A stretch of DNA of 64,000 nucleotides from JAHFUA01 sp963808725 (GCA_963808725.1 CAWEGO010000002.1:1860001-1924000), one strand, 5' to 3'; positions 40,615 through 50,958 are shown, counted from the stretch's first letter. Notes: generated from the letters alone by a model not told the origin. Numbers and translations are program-made.

Positions 40615-40941
40615 ATGGGTTGCTGCAGCACACCTCCGGGACCGCCGACGCCCGAGACTCCGGGCAAGCGCACCGTATTCTGCGTGAAGTTCCAGCGCGA
40701 GATGCCGGGCCTCGACGAGCCGCCCTTCGACACCGAGCTCGGCCGCCGCATCTACGAGAACGTTTCGCAGGAAGCCTGGAAGATGTGGGGCGAGTACTGC
40801 AAGATGGTGCTCAACGAGTACCGGCTGAATCCCGCCAGCCCGAAGGACCAGGAAGTCCTGGTCAAACACCTGGAGGAATTCTTCTTCGGCGAGGGCGCGG
40901 CCCTGCCTCCGGGATACGTGCCTCCCAAGACCAAAGCCTAG
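40615..40941 (+). CDS. yggX: YggX-type Fe(II)-trafficking protein
   Basis: The core from RTVFCVKFQREMPGLDEPPF to LEEFFFGEG matches the small YggX family that protects iron-sulfur enzymes from oxidative damage. The conserved Cys (FCVKFQRE), RRIYENVSQEAWKMW and LNEYRLNPASPKDQEVL are all present. At 108 residues it is longer than the usual 90 because of an N-terminal extension MGCCSTPPGPPTPETPGK with two Cys. ATG 40615 follows AAGGAGC. The next gene, a radical SAM protein, begins 10 bases after its stop and is probably cotranscribed. Confidence 0.92.
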   Translation: MGCCSTPPGPPTPETPGKRTVFCVKFQREMPGLDEPPFDTELGRRIYENVSQEAWKMWGEYCKMVLNEYRLNPASPKDQEVLVKHLEEFFFGEGAALPPGYVPPKTKA

Positions 40942-40951
40942 GCTGCGGGCC

Positions 40952-42376
40952 ATGCGCGACCTCAGCGTGCTGCTCATCTCGACCTACGAATTGGGACGGC
41001 AGCCGTTCGGGCTTGCCTCCCCGGCAGCCTGGTTGCGCGCCGACGGTTACTGTGTCCGCCTGCTGGACCTCTCGCGGCAAACCCTGGACGAAGATGCGGT
41101 CCGGCGCGCCGAGCTTATCGGCATTTTTCTTCCCATGCACACGGCAACACGGCTCGGAGTATGCGCGCTGGCCAAGGCACGCGCGCTCAACCCGCGTGCG
41201 CATCTCTGCGCCTACGGGCTGTACGCACCGGTGAACGCCGATCTGCTGCGCGGATTGGGTGTAGCGACGATCCTCGGTGGTGAGTTTGAAAGCGGTCTGC
41301 GCAGCCTGGCGCGGCGGCTGGCGGAGACGGAAGGCGATCTCACCAAGTTGCCGCAAGCCGAGCCGGAAGTCTCGCTTGACCGCCAGGAATTTCTCGTGCC
41401 GGACCGCACTGGCTTGCCGCCGCTCGACAAGTATGCTCGCCTGACGCTGCCCGATGGCTCGACGCGCGTGGTCGGTTACACCCAGGCCAGCCGCGGATGC
41501 AAGCATCGCTGCCGCCACTGTCCTATCGTGCCCGTGTACAACGGAAAGTTTCGCATCGTCGGGCGCGAAGTCGTGCTCGAGGACATCCGCCGCCAGGTCG
41601 CGGCTGGGGCGCAGCACATCACGTTCGGCGATCCTGATTTCTTCAATGGGCCGGCGCACGCGGTCGAGATGGTGCAGGCGCTGCATCGCGAATTTCCCGA
41701 CCTTTCCTACGACGTCACCATCAAGGTCGAGCATCTGCTCGAGCAGCGCGAACTGCTGCCGGTGCTGCGCCAGACGGGATGCGCTTTCGTGACCACGGCG
41801 GTCGAGTCGGTGGACGACCGCGTGCTGCGCATGCTGGACAAGGGCCACTCGCGCGCCGACTTCATCCACCTGGCAAAGCTGATGCGCGCGCTCGGCCTGT
41901 TCCTCGTGCCCACGTTCGTGCCCTTCACCCCGTGGACCACGCTCGACGGCTACCAGGAGCTGCTCGGCACCATCGCCAAGCTGGAATTGATCGAGCAGGT
42001 GCCGCCGGTGCAGCTCACCATTCGCCTGCTGATTCCGGCGGGCTCACGTCTGCTGGAGATCACGGACTTGTACGGCATCGAGCTGGGAGCGTTTGAGCCG
42101 GAGCGGCTGATTTATCCGTGGCGCAACCCTGATCCACGCGTGGACGAACTGCAGCGCAAGGTGGAAGAGATGGTGCAGTGCGAGAGCAAGAAAGGAGCGG
42201 GCCGCAGCGAGATCTTCGCCCAGACTTGGAAGCTGACGCAGCTCGCACGTGGCGCGGATCTTGAGCAAACGATTCCGGCGATGCCGCCTGCGGCCGCGCG
42301 CGTCACCATTCCTTACCTCACCGAGCCCTGGTACTGTTGAAGCGAGCCGACGAGTGGGCAGTTGGCCCAATTCTAA
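40952..42376 (+). CDS. Radical SAM protein with probable selenocysteine (CUAEP-like tail)
   Basis: Conventional translation stops at TGA 42338 after 462 residues, ending in LTEPWYC. Reading through that TGA gives C-U-SEPTSGQLAQF and a TAA at 42374, total 474 residues. This matches the radical SAM family named for its CUAEP or CCAEP tail, in which Sec or Cys follows the Cys of EPWYC. The N-terminal 130 residues resemble a B12-binding-like domain; the radical SAM triad is in SRGCKHRCRHCPIVP, with GDPDFFNGP and TTAVESVDDRVLRMLDKGH downstream. A SECIS-like hairpin follows the TGA. The substrate is unknown. The family call is confident; selenocysteine is inferred and needs selABCD elsewhere in the genome. 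Confidence 0.78.
42355..42369 (+). promoter_or_regulatory. Candidate bacterial SECIS hairpin
   Basis: TGGGC (42355-42359) and GCCCA (42365-42369) close the loop AGTTG. The loop starts 19 bases after the in-frame TGA, and a G is second in the loop, in line with the known bacterial SECIS pattern (loop 16-37 bases after UGA, G in the first two loop positions). The stem is short, so support is moderate. Confidence 0.5.
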
Positions 42377-42380
42377 GCCC

Positions 42381-42447
42381 GGTCGTCGGCTGTCGGTCGT
42401 CGGCCTTAGGCCGCCACGATGCACGCACTGGCCGACGACCGACGACC
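42381..42447. repeat. Inverted repeat of GTCGGTCGTCGGCC
   Basis: Perfect 14-bp arms (42392-42405 and 42430-42443) with additional GGTCGTCGGC units on either side lie between two convergent genes. It may help terminate both. Confidence 0.8.
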
Positions 42448-42462
42448 AACGACCGACCACTC

Positions 42463-42978
42463 TCAGGCCTGCCGCACGGTCTGCCCTGGCATCGGCGTTC
42501 TGCGGTTGCGGGTGAGCAGCCACACGATCAGGGCGATGATCAGCCACGCGATCACCACCAGCATCACGACGGGAAGCAGCACCCACACCCGGCCGAATGA
42601 AACCACGTCCCCGCGCACCCCGGCGGTGGGCGCCCGCCGGATATTGCCGCCGAACACAGCCACGTCGCCGCCGGCCTGCGCTCCGTCTTCCAGCCGGACC
42701 GTTCCCCAGAAGACCGCGATATCGCTCCTCACGCTGCCTTCGACCACCACGCGCCCGCCGAATACGGCGATGTCGCCGTTCACTCTCCCGCGAACATAAA
42801 CCGAGCAGTTGAAGCAGGAAATATCGCCGGAGGTCTGCCCTTCCTGGATGGTGATGTTGTGGCCGAACTCCACACGGTCTTCGTCGGACTTCTGGGCAAG
42901 TGCGGCGGTGGAGAGGGCGAGCGTCGCTAGGACAGCGCCCAGCAAGACGCGCGCGGCGGCGCGAGATCGCGTTGGCAT
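42463..42978 (-). CDS. Exported bactofilin-like protein with C-terminal membrane helix
   Basis: From ATG 42978 (GGAAGG just upstream) the protein has a signal peptide (VLLGAVLATLALSTAALAQ). Repeating beta-helical units follow: GHNITIQEGQTSGDISCFNC, GRVNGDIAVFGGRVVVEGSV and AGGDVAVFGGNI. This turn pattern is that of bactofilin/polymer-forming domains. A membrane helix (VWVLLPVVMLVVIAWLIIAL) and a short basic tail end the protein. It is probably located at the outer face of the inner membrane or in the periplasm. Function is unknown; it lies downstream of sucA on the same strand. Confidence 0.75.
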   Translation of the reverse strand: MPTRSRAAARVLLGAVLATLALSTAALAQKSDEDRVEFGHNITIQEGQTSGDISCFNCSVYVRGRVNGDIAVFGGRVVVEGSVRSDIAVFWGTVRLEDGAQAGGDVAVFGGNIRRAPTAGVRGDVVSFGRVWVLLPVVMLVVIAWLIIALIVWLLTRNRRTPMPGQTVRQA

Positions 42979-43009
42979 GACGCCTTCCACAAACTAAACT
43001 CCAGGGTGC

Positions 43010-43040
43010 CCTACCCTTGGCCGGTTTTGCCAAGGGTGGG
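43010..43040. repeat. CCACCCTTGGC hairpin repeat, second copy
   Basis: CTACCCTTGGC and GCCAAGGGTGGG pair around a short loop between sucA and the bactofilin-like gene. It is the same type as 12743-12773. Confidence 0.6.
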
Positions 43041-43082
43041 ACATTTAAAATCCTACTGGAACCCTTCAGAGTATACGTCGGC

Positions 43083-45545
43083 TCAGCTCTTGCCGGCTTC
43101 GAAGGCGAGGGTAAGCAGCGTCTTCTGCTCCAGTTCGTGGGCCTTGGCCGACCCGGTCGCCGGACTGGCGCTGGCCGAACGCGTCACTTTCAGGATCGCG
43201 CGCCCGTGCGCGATGCGCCGCAGCCGCGGACGCATATAGAAGAGCGCTCCCATGTTGGCGGGCTCTTCCTGCACCCAGACGATCTCCGCCCGCGGATGCC
43301 GCTCCAACTCCGCCGACAGCTCTTCCTCGGGGAACGGGTACAACTGGTCAACGAAAACGATGGCAGTCGAGTCGGCTTTGCGGCGCTTGCGCTCGTCGCG
43401 CAGTTCGTGCCCGATCTTGCCGGTCGAGATCAGCAGGCGGGAAGCGTCCTCGATCTCCGCATCGGGCAGCACGCGCCGGAAGCGCGGCTCGGAGAACGCG
43501 GCCAGTGGCGAGGCCGCATCCGGATTTCGCAGCATGCTCTTGGGCGTGAACACGATCAGGGGCTTGCGCCACTTGGCGAGCGCCTGCCGCCGCAGCAGGT
43601 GGAAATACTGCGCCGCGGTGGAAGGCTGGCAGATTTGTATGTTGTCCTGGGCCGCCAGTTGCAGGTAGCGCTCGATGCGCGCGCTGGAGTGCTCCGGACC
43701 CTGCCCTTCGTAGCCGTGGGGCAGCAGCACGACCAGCCCGGAAAGCAGGTTCCACTTGTCCTCTCCGGAGCTGATGAACTGGTCGATGATCACCTGCGCG
43801 CCGTTGGCGAAGTCGCCGAACTGCGCTTCCCACAGCACCAGCGTCTCGGGAAAATCGCGGCTGTAGCCGTACTCGAATCCCAGCACGCCGGCTTCGGAGA
43901 GCTCGGAGTTGTACACCTCAAAGCGCGCCTGACCCTCCGCGACGTGCGCCAGCGGGAAGTACTTCTGCTCGTTCTCGATGTCCACCAGCGCGGCGTGGCG
44001 CTGGTTGAAGGTGCCGCGCTGGCTGTCCTGGCCGGTAAGACGTACAGGAATGCCGTCGCGCAGCAGCGAGCCGAACGCCAGCGCCTCAGCCATGCCGTAA
44101 TCCACCGCAGCTTTTCCGTGCCCCATCTGCGCGCGTTGTTCCAGCAGCCGCTTGATCTTGGGATGGATGTGGAAGCCTTGCGGAGTCCGCGTCAGCGCAT
44201 CGGTGATCTCGGCCAATTCCGCGGCGTCGAGTCCGGTATCGACCTCATACTTCGGCAACCAGCACCCGCCCGCGAACGGCGACCAGTACTCCGGCAGCGT
44301 GCGCATGGTGGGCTTCTTCTCCAGCTTGCGCGCGTTTTTCTGCGCGGCGCCGAGTTCGCTGCGGACTTCTTCCTCGATGGCCGCCGTCGCGGACGCCTCC
44401 GCGCCGATGCGCTCGGCATAGAGCTTCCACAGCGGGGGATGGTCTTTGATCTTGCGATAGAGCAGCGGCTGGGTGATGGTGGGATCGTCCACTTCGCTGT
44501 GGCCGTGGCGGCGATAGCCGATCAGGTCGATGACCACGTCGTCGTGGAAGCGATAGCGGTACTCGAGCGCCAGCGCGCCCACGCGCACCACCGCCTCGGG
44601 ATCTTCACCGTTGACGTGGAGGATCGGGATCGCCTGCCGCTTGGCCAGGTCGGCGGCAAAACGCGCCGTGTGCAGTTCCGGCGGGCGGGCCGTGAACCCG
44701 ATCAGGTTGTTGGCGAGGATGTGGACCGTCCCACCGACCGAGAAGCCGTCGAGGCCGGCGAAGTTGAGCGTCTCGGCGGTGATGCCCTGGCCGGCGAAGG
44801 CGGCGTCGCCGTGGATCACGATGGGCAGAACCAACTCCCGGCCGTTGGCGCCCGCGCGGACCTGTTTGGCGCGCGTGCGGCCCATCGCCACCGGGTCCAC
44901 AGCCTCAAGATGGCTGGGATTCGACACTAGGTGGATGTGCACGTCACGCCCGTTGTGCGCCGCATAGTCGCCCGTCGCACCGACGTGATACTTAACGTCG
45001 CCGCCGCCCAGCACGCTGCGCGGATCAACATCTTCAAAGCCGGCGAAGATCTCCTCAGCCGGGCGATTGACCACATGCGCCATCACGTTCAGCCGTCCGC
45101 GATGGCTCATGGCCAGCACTGACCACTCTGCGTGGTGCTCCGCAGCGCCTTCCAGGATCTGGTCGAGCAGCGGAATGAGCGCGGTCACGCCTTCGAGCGA
45201 AAAACGCTTGGTGCCCAGGTATCGCGCCTGCAGCACCTGCTCGAAGACCTCGGCGCGTACCAGCCGCTCGAGGATGCGCCGGCGGTCCGGCGGGCTGGGT
45301 GGGCTTTCCAGTCGCTCCTGAATCCAGCGCCGCCGCTCCCGGTCGGGCAGGTGCATGAACTCCGCCCCGATCGTTCCGCAATAGGAGCGGCGGGCGGGCA
45401 CGGCGTCGGGACCGTTGAGGTCCAACTCCGGGCAGGGCTCAGGCACTAAGAACCCTAGAGGATCGAGATCGGCCTCCAGGTATCCCCAGCGGCGGAACAG
45501 GTCGAAGACCTGCTCCCTTTCGAGAGCTGCTGTTGTGATCGGCAT
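43083..45545 (-). CDS. sucA: 2-oxoglutarate dehydrogenase E1 component
   Basis: This 820-residue thiamine-diphosphate enzyme decarboxylates 2-oxoglutarate in the TCA cycle and passes succinyl groups to the E2 lipoyl domain. Motifs: MSHRGRLNVMAHVVNRPAEE, GGGDVKYHVGATGDY, SNPSHLEAVDPVAMG, the ThDP-binding GDAAFAGQGITAETLNFA to ILANNLIGFT region, and RLTGQDSQRGTFNQRHAAL in the second domain. It is shorter than E. coli SucA (933 residues), mainly because the N-terminal E2-contact segment is reduced. No sucB or lpd is adjacent. An antisense frame of 637 residues across it is a coding shadow. Confidence 0.95.
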   Translation of the reverse strand: MPITTAALEREQVFDLFRRWGYLEADLDPLGFLVPEPCPELDLNGPDAVPARRSYCGTIGAEFMHLPDRERRRWIQERLESPPSPPDRRRILERLVRAEVFEQVLQARYLGTKRFSLEGVTALIPLLDQILEGAAEHHAEWSVLAMSHRGRLNVMAHVVNRPAEEIFAGFEDVDPRSVLGGGDVKYHVGATGDYAAHNGRDVHIHLVSNPSHLEAVDPVAMGRTRAKQVRAGANGRELVLPIVIHGDAAFAGQGITAETLNFAGLDGFSVGGTVHILANNLIGFTARPPELHTARFAADLAKRQAIPILHVNGEDPEAVVRVGALALEYRYRFHDDVVIDLIGYRRHGHSEVDDPTITQPLLYRKIKDHPPLWKLYAERIGAEASATAAIEEEVRSELGAAQKNARKLEKKPTMRTLPEYWSPFAGGCWLPKYEVDTGLDAAELAEITDALTRTPQGFHIHPKIKRLLEQRAQMGHGKAAVDYGMAEALAFGSLLRDGIPVRLTGQDSQRGTFNQRHAALVDIENEQKYFPLAHVAEGQARFEVYNSELSEAGVLGFEYGYSRDFPETLVLWEAQFGDFANGAQVIIDQFISSGEDKWNLLSGLVVLLPHGYEGQGPEHSSARIERYLQLAAQDNIQICQPSTAAQYFHLLRRQALAKWRKPLIVFTPKSMLRNPDAASPLAAFSEPRFRRVLPDAEIEDASRLLISTGKIGHELRDERKRRKADSTAIVFVDQLYPFPEEELSAELERHPRAEIVWVQEEPANMGALFYMRPRLRRIAHGRAILKVTRSASASPATGSAKAHELEQKTLLTLAFEAGKS

Positions 45546-45592
45546 CTATAACTAAGGATGCTCGCCCGCTCGCCGTGGACTCAGCGGCAGTT

Positions 45593-45994
45593 TCATCCGT
45601 GGGTAGTCACGTGCTCCGGCTTCACCCGGTACAGGACGCGCACCTCGCCCGGCTGCCGGTTCGGGTATTTGTCCACGCCCAGGTATTTCTTGGCCAGCTT
45701 GTCGATGTGCTGGTCGGCGCCCTTCTCGGTGATGTCCACCACGCGGCCGCGGACCTCGAGGTAGCGATAGGGATTGTCGGGGTCGATGAGCGTGAGCGTG
45801 ACCCGCGGATCGCGGCGGACGTTCTTGTCCTTCACCCGGCCGCGCGCGGAGTTGAAGACTACGTTGCCGTTCTCGGCATCGACCCAGACCGGCGTCACCT
45901 GGACAGCGCCGTTGGGCATCAGCGTGGCCAGGCTGGCGAAAGCGCGCTTGTTGAACAGGTCGCGGTATTTTTCGGGAATGCTTGCATCAGGCAT
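45593..45994 (-). CDS. PPOX-class F420-dependent flavin/deazaflavin oxidoreductase
   Basis: This 133-residue split-barrel protein contains RAFASLATLMPNGAVQVTPV, NSARGRVKDKNVRRDPRVTL and YLEVRGRVVDITEKGADQHI. These are the hallmarks of the PPOX family group that binds F420 or a flavin. It is a likely redox enzyme of unknown substrate. A CofH gene for the F420 precursor lies 9.3 kb away, consistent with use of F420 in this organism. Confidence 0.88.
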   Translation of the reverse strand: MPDASIPEKYRDLFNKRAFASLATLMPNGAVQVTPVWVDAENGNVVFNSARGRVKDKNVRRDPRVTLTLIDPDNPYRYLEVRGRVVDITEKGADQHIDKLAKKYLGVDKYPNRQPGEVRVLYRVKPEHVTTHG

Positions 45995-46014
45995 GGTGTC
46001 ATCCTTTCATCACA

Positions 46015-46200
46015 AACTGTCATTCTTCCGCCCAGCGAAGCGAGGCGGGGGAATCCAGGAATTCCGCGCTGCGCTATCGGCAGCGGTGGTGAAGGCTTTC
46101 TCGTCAGATCCTCCGCTCGGGGGTCCCTCGCTTCGCTCGGGATTTCGGCAGCGGGCTCGGACGCCCGCTAGGCGCCTCAACCTCGCGAAGGATGACAACC
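46015..46200. repeat. Dispersed repeat cluster
   Basis: The gap between the PPOX and BNR-protein genes holds variants of the dispersed repeat: TCATTCTTCCGCCCAGCGAA with GGCGGGGGAATCC, then ATCCTCCGCTCGGGGGTCCC with CTTCGCTCGGGATTTCGG, and CGCGAAGGATGACA at the end. No gene is supported here. Confidence 0.65.
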
Positions 46201-46211
46201 AAAACGGGCAA

Positions 46212-49200
46212 TCACTCGCCCTTGCTCTTTGCCGGCTCACTGGCCATCTGGATGGGCGCGCCGGTGAACAGCGATCCCGCCCCATTCTCGGCCGCCAGCT
46301 TGTTGAATCCGCTTACATCCGTGCTCAGCAGCCCGTTGAAGTCCTGCAGGAACGCTTGCAATTCCTTGTAGAGATCGGCATGCTCCTCCACCAGCAACGC
46401 GCTGGGAGCGCGGTCATAGTCCATCATGATCCCGCGCAGCAGGTCCTCATAGTGGTCGTAGAGCTTTTCGGTGAAGCGGACGTAGTCCTTGGCCTCGGGG
46501 CCCTGGGACTCGGTGTTGTAGGCCCGCTCCTCGAGCGCTTTGACCTTCTTCTCCAGCGCCCGCGCCTGCTCCAGCACGGGAGCATAACCAGCGGGCACCA
46601 TGCGGCCGGAGGTTTCATCCGCGGTCAGCAGCTTCTTCATCACACCGATCTGCGAGTTGAGGCTGTCCAAACGATTGAGCGCCTCGTTCAGGTCGGAAAG
46701 CTGATCGCGGACCTCGAGCGCCGCCTTGGTCTGCGCGCGGAAAGCTTCCATGTCGGCGGGGAAGCGCGGATCGGCCGCCACCTCCACGCGCTGCGCTTCG
46801 GTTTTGCCGTTCACGGTCACTGAGACCTGGTAAGTGCCAGGCACCACCGGCGGTCCCAGGTTGGTGTCAAAGAACAGGTTGGGCTCCGGCGGCGGCAGAA
46901 AGCCCAGCCGGACAGGCTGCTGGTAACGGAGATCCCAGACGGCGCGGTTGAAGCCAGGCTTCGATGGACCGTAGAACGTTTTGACCCACTTGCCATCGGC
47001 ATCCGAGACGTCGATCTTCACCGGTGTCTGCTGCTTCTCCTTTAGCTCCGGTGTGAGCTCGATCTCCGCCTTCAGAAAGTAATCGATCACCGCGCCGCGC
47101 GGGGCATCGGGCGCGGAGAAGCCGGCCTGGCCGAAGCCGCGCTTGTTCCACAGATGCCAGCGATAGGCCGTCTGCGCGCTGAACAGATGGAAGTCGCCGG
47201 CCGCCGTCTCCGGCGTCACCTCCTCCAGCGCCGTCAGGTTGTCGAACACGAAGACGCCGCGCCCGTGGCTCGCGACCACCAGGTCGTGGGTTCGCTGGAC
47301 GAACTTCAGGTCATAGATGGGCACGGTCGGGAAGTTGCTCTTCAGGGACTTCCATTCTTCGCCGTCGTTATCGGAGTAGAACAGTCCGGTGTCGGTGCCG
47401 GCCACCAGGAAGCCACGCCGGTTGGGTATCTTCGCGCACCACGCGCGCCGGATCGCTGGCCGGCAGTCCCTTGGTGATCACTGTCCACGTCTTGCCGAAG
47501 TCGTGGGTCTTGAAGACGTACGGTTTGTCGTTGTCGAGCTCGTGGAGATCCACGGCCACATAGCAAGTCTCGGCGGAGAACGGCGAGGCCTCGATCTGCT
47601 GGATGCGTCCCCACTCCGGCAGGTTGGGCATCGAGGCGGTGACGTTGGTCCAGTTCTCTCCGCCATCGCGCGTCACCTGCACCACGCCGTCGTCGGTGCC
47701 CACCCAGATCACCTTGGGATCGGCCGGCGAAATGGCGACCGACAGAATCGTGTCGAAGGTCTCCGCCCCGCTGAGGTCGAGCTCCACCGGGCCGCCGCTG
47801 TGTTGCTGCTTGCTCTTGTCGTTGCGCGTCAGGTCGGGGCTGATCGGCGACCAGTTCATGCCGCCGTCGGTGGATTTGAACACCACGTTGCCGCCCAGGT
47901 AGATCTCATTGGGATCGCTGCTCGACACCGCGATGGGCGAAGTCCAGTTAAAGCGGTATTTCAGCTCGGAGGGTGGCATGCTCCCCACGCCGGGCAGATA
48001 AGGGCGCGCAAATTGGCTCAGGCCGGTGTGGCTGTCGAGGCGCCGGATGTGCCCGCCCTGCGAATCGCCATAGATAATGTTCGACCTTCCGGGAGCGGGA
48101 ACCACGTACTCACCATCGCCCATCACGGTTACAAACCAATCGGCGCCCACCACGCCCTCGCGGCTCAGGCTGCTGGAGGGACCGCACCAGCCGAAGTTGT
48201 CCTGCAATCCGCCGCAGATCAGGTAGGGTTCGTCGTCGCTGGTCGCAACCTGGTAAAACTGCTCGATGGGCAGGTTGTCCAGGTAGCGCCAGTTCCTGCC
48301 GCCGTCGGCGGTGATGTACACCCCGCCGTCGTTGCCTTCGATCATGCGCTCCGGATGCCTGGGATCGATCCATAGCGCATGCTGGTCAGGATGCACGCCC
48401 TTGCCGATTACTTTGGCCGTCTTGCCGCCATCGCGCGATTCCACGATATCGAACGACAGAAAGTAGAGATGGCTCTCATCATTCGGCGCCACGAACAGGC
48501 GCGAGAAATAAAACGGCCGGGCGTTGATCTCGCGATTGTTGCTGACCTCTTTCCAGTGGTCGCCCATATCGGTGGTATCCCAGAGCACGCCCTTCTTCGC
48601 ATCCAGCAGCGCATAGACGTGCTGCGGATTGCTGGGCGCGATGGCGAGGCCAATGCGGCCCAGCGGCGGCTTAGGCAGTCCTTCGCTCAGCTTCTTCCAC
48701 GCGCTGCCGCCGTCGGTGGAGCGGTAGATGCCGCTGGCCTCGCCGCCGTTCTGCAGCATCCAGGGATAGCGCCGCACCTCCCACATGCCGGCGAACAGCA
48801 CCATGGGATTCGCGGGATCCATCACCAGGTCGCTGGCGCCGGTCTGCTCGTTCACGTAAAGCACCTTCTGCCAGCTCTTGCCGCCATCGGTGGTGCGGTA
48901 GACGCCGCGGTCGGGGCCGCTGCCCCACACCCGCCCCAGCGCCGCGACGAAAACCACGTCCGGGTTCGTCGGATGCACCAGGATGGCCGAGATCTGGCCG
49001 GCGTTGTCCAGTCCCATGAAGCGCCAGCTCGCGCCGGCATCGGGCGAAAAATACACGCCGTGGCCGGTGACCATGTCATTGCGCGGATTGGCTTCGCCGG
49101 TGCCGACCCAGATCAAACTGGGATTCGAGGGCGCCAGTGCGATGGCGCCGATCGAGGCCGATGCCTCCTTCTCGAAGATCGGCTTCCAGGAAAGCCCGCC

Positions 49201-49446
49201 GTCGATGGTCTTGAACACGCCGCCGGCAGCGCCGCCTGCGTAGTAGATGTTCGCCTGACCAGCCACGCCCACGACCGCCGTTACCCGCCCGCCGCCCACC
49301 GCCGGACCAAGATTGCGGAACTTGATGTTCTCCAGGATGTCGTGGCTCTTTTCGGGGGCAGGCTTCTCGTTCTCGTCCGCCGGCGCGGCCATACAGAGGA
49401 TCAGGATGGTTAAGATTGCCAGTATGCTTACCGCTCTCGATTTCAT
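46212..49446 (-). pseudogene. Exported BNR/sortilin-like repeat protein, one frameshift
   Basis: From ATG 49446 a signal peptide (SRAVSILAILTILILCMAAP) precedes a large beta-propeller with many BNR repeats (for example GGVFKTIDGGLSWKPIF, GVYRTTDGGKSWQKVL, VVQVTRDGGENWTNV). Near 47425 the frame changes within VVREDTQ and continues GFLVAGTDTGLFYSDNDGEE to the stop at 46212. The span is one base over a multiple of three. The C-terminal 250 residues carry a beta-sandwich and helical region. The rebuilt length is about 1077 residues. The type is common in Acidobacteriota and is often labelled glycosyl hydrolase, but no catalytic residues are evident. It is probably periplasmic or surface-exposed. 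Confidence 0.82.
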
Positions 49447-49519
49447 TGGGCTGCTCCCATGCAGAAGAAAAGCAAGACATTTTATCGCAACCAAAGATCG
49501 GGCCGCTGCGCCGCTGTAA

Positions 49520-49660
49520 TGAAAACCACAGAGGACGCGGAGGACGCGGAGAAGAACGGCGGCAAGCCGCGAAGCGGCGACATTTGGCTTAGCCCCGGGC
49601 GTAAGCCCGGGGTAAGGGCAGGAAATGACCTGAGCCCCTTCAGGGGCGGCACCTGAACAA
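49520..49660. repeat. Cluster of short intergenic palindromes
   Basis: Three repeat types lie side by side: ACAGAGGACGCGGAGGACGC, the palindrome CCCCGGGCGTAAGCCCGGGG, and AGCCCCTTCAGGGGC. They fill the gap between two minus-strand genes. No gene is supported. Confidence 0.7.
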
Positions 49661-49665
49661 AGACC

Positions 49666-50958
49666 TCAGATCACCGGCAAAGCCGGGCTGATGACGAAGC
49701 GCAGCTTCTCGTGCGCGCTCCGCAAGGCGTTCTCGACGAATTCGGGTGAATTGCCGCGGGCGAAGATGAAGCCCAGATAGCTCGCGCCCTCCGGCAACGG
49801 CAATAGCTTCTGGGACACCTTGGCGGTGATGACCACCTCTTCGATGCCGGAGACGGCGCGCGCCTCGTCGATGCCCTGCGTTTCCTGGTAGAAGCCCGCT
49901 TCGGGAATGGGAATCATCATCACGCCCGAAGCCGCATTTTCGCGATAGATGCGTGAGACATCCAATCCGAGCATCAGCCGAATGAGCAACTCTTCCAGTG
50001 AGACCTCTTTATCCACCAGCGGGATCTCGAAGCGCAGCGCGCGCGAGCACAGCCCGCCAATCGAGCGCGCCGCTACCTCCATCATCCAGACGCCGGCGGG
50101 GTTGATGCGCAGTTCGGCGTGCACCGGGCCGTGGTAGAGCCCGAGCGCGTCGGCTGCCTGGACCAGAGTCTCGACGATCTGCCGCTGCCGCTCGCGGTCG
50201 ATCCGCGAGGGCGTGACATAAATCGTCTCCTCGAAGAACGGCCCTGTCAGCGGATCGGGCTTGTCGAAGATGGCGAGCACGCGCACGCGGCCGCGATCAA
50301 CGATGGCTTCCACCGCAATCTCGTCGCCGTCAATGTAGGTCTCTACCTGAATGAAGTTGCTAGTCTCTTCGCGCAGCACGCCGACCTCGGGACTCTTCAG
50401 CAACGTCCGTATGCGCTCGAAGGCGCGGACGAATTCTTCGGGGGTGTTGGCGCGGATAACACCGCGGCTTGCCGAAAGCGCCAGCGGCTTGAGCACGCGT
50501 GGGACATCCAGCGTGACCGCGCCCGTGGCCAGCAGTTGTCGCGGGTCGGCGTCCAGCGGGAAACGGCGGTAGTCGGGTACGTTGATCCCGGCCTGGCGCA
50601 GGCGTCCGCGCGCGAGATACTTGTCGCGACACGCCTCGGCTGCCTCCGGCGGATGGTTGAGCAGGCCAAGAGCCTTACTGGCCAGCGCCGCTGTCTCCGT
50701 AGCCCGATCGCCGATCTGGATGATGGCGGCGAAGGGCCGTTCACGCGCCGCATCTGCGATCTTGCGGGTGTTCTCTTCCGGATTCTCGAACCGCAGCGGG
50801 ATGGCATCGTCTCCCCAGGGATCATCGAGGACGTGGCAGCGGTCGGTGCCAAAGACAACTTCGAGGCCCAGCTTCTCGGCCGCATCCCCAAACGCCTGCG
50901 CCTGGTAGCCGGTGGTGGTGCAAAGAAGGAGAATGCGCGGTCTGGAAGGTGAGGACAC
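49666..50958 (-). CDS. ATP-grasp ligase of unknown substrate
   Basis: This 430-residue ATP-grasp protein begins ILLLCTTTGYQAQAFGDAAE. The ATP-binding core includes CRDKYLARGRLRQAGINVP and VLKPLALSASRGVIRANTPE. Metal ligands lie in the HAELRINPAGVWMMEVAARS segment followed by IGGLCSRALRFEIPL, which resembles biotin carboxylase-like and carnosine synthase-like ligases. The C-terminal domain is extended (SGVMMIPIPEAGFYQETQGI). It would join a carboxylate to an amine using ATP. No partner gene points to a substrate. Confidence 0.85.
   Translation of the reverse strand: MSSPSRPRILLLCTTTGYQAQAFGDAAEKLGLEVVFGTDRCHVLDDPWGDDAIPLRFENPEENTRKIADAARERPFAAIIQIGDRATETAALASKALGLLNHPPEAAEACRDKYLARGRLRQAGINVPDYRRFPLDADPRQLLATGAVTLDVPRVLKPLALSASRGVIRANTPEEFVRAFERIRTLLKSPEVGVLREETSNFIQVETYIDGDEIAVEAIVDRGRVRVLAIFDKPDPLTGPFFEETIYVTPSRIDRERQRQIVETLVQAADALGLYHGPVHAELRINPAGVWMMEVAARSIGGLCSRALRFEIPLVDKEVSLEELLIRLMLGLDVSRIYRENAASGVMMIPIPEAGFYQETQGIDEARAVSGIEEVVITAKVSQKLLPLPEGASYLGFIFARGNSPEFVENALRSAHEKLRFVISPALPVI

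Noticed and set aside
43017..44930. Antisense open frame of 637 residues across sucA
   Set aside because: It mirrors a highly conserved housekeeping gene, has no family features, and long antisense frames are common at this GC content.
47389..49413. Two long plus-strand frames across the BNR-repeat gene
   Set aside because: Shadows of the repeat protein; no recognisable motif or start signal.
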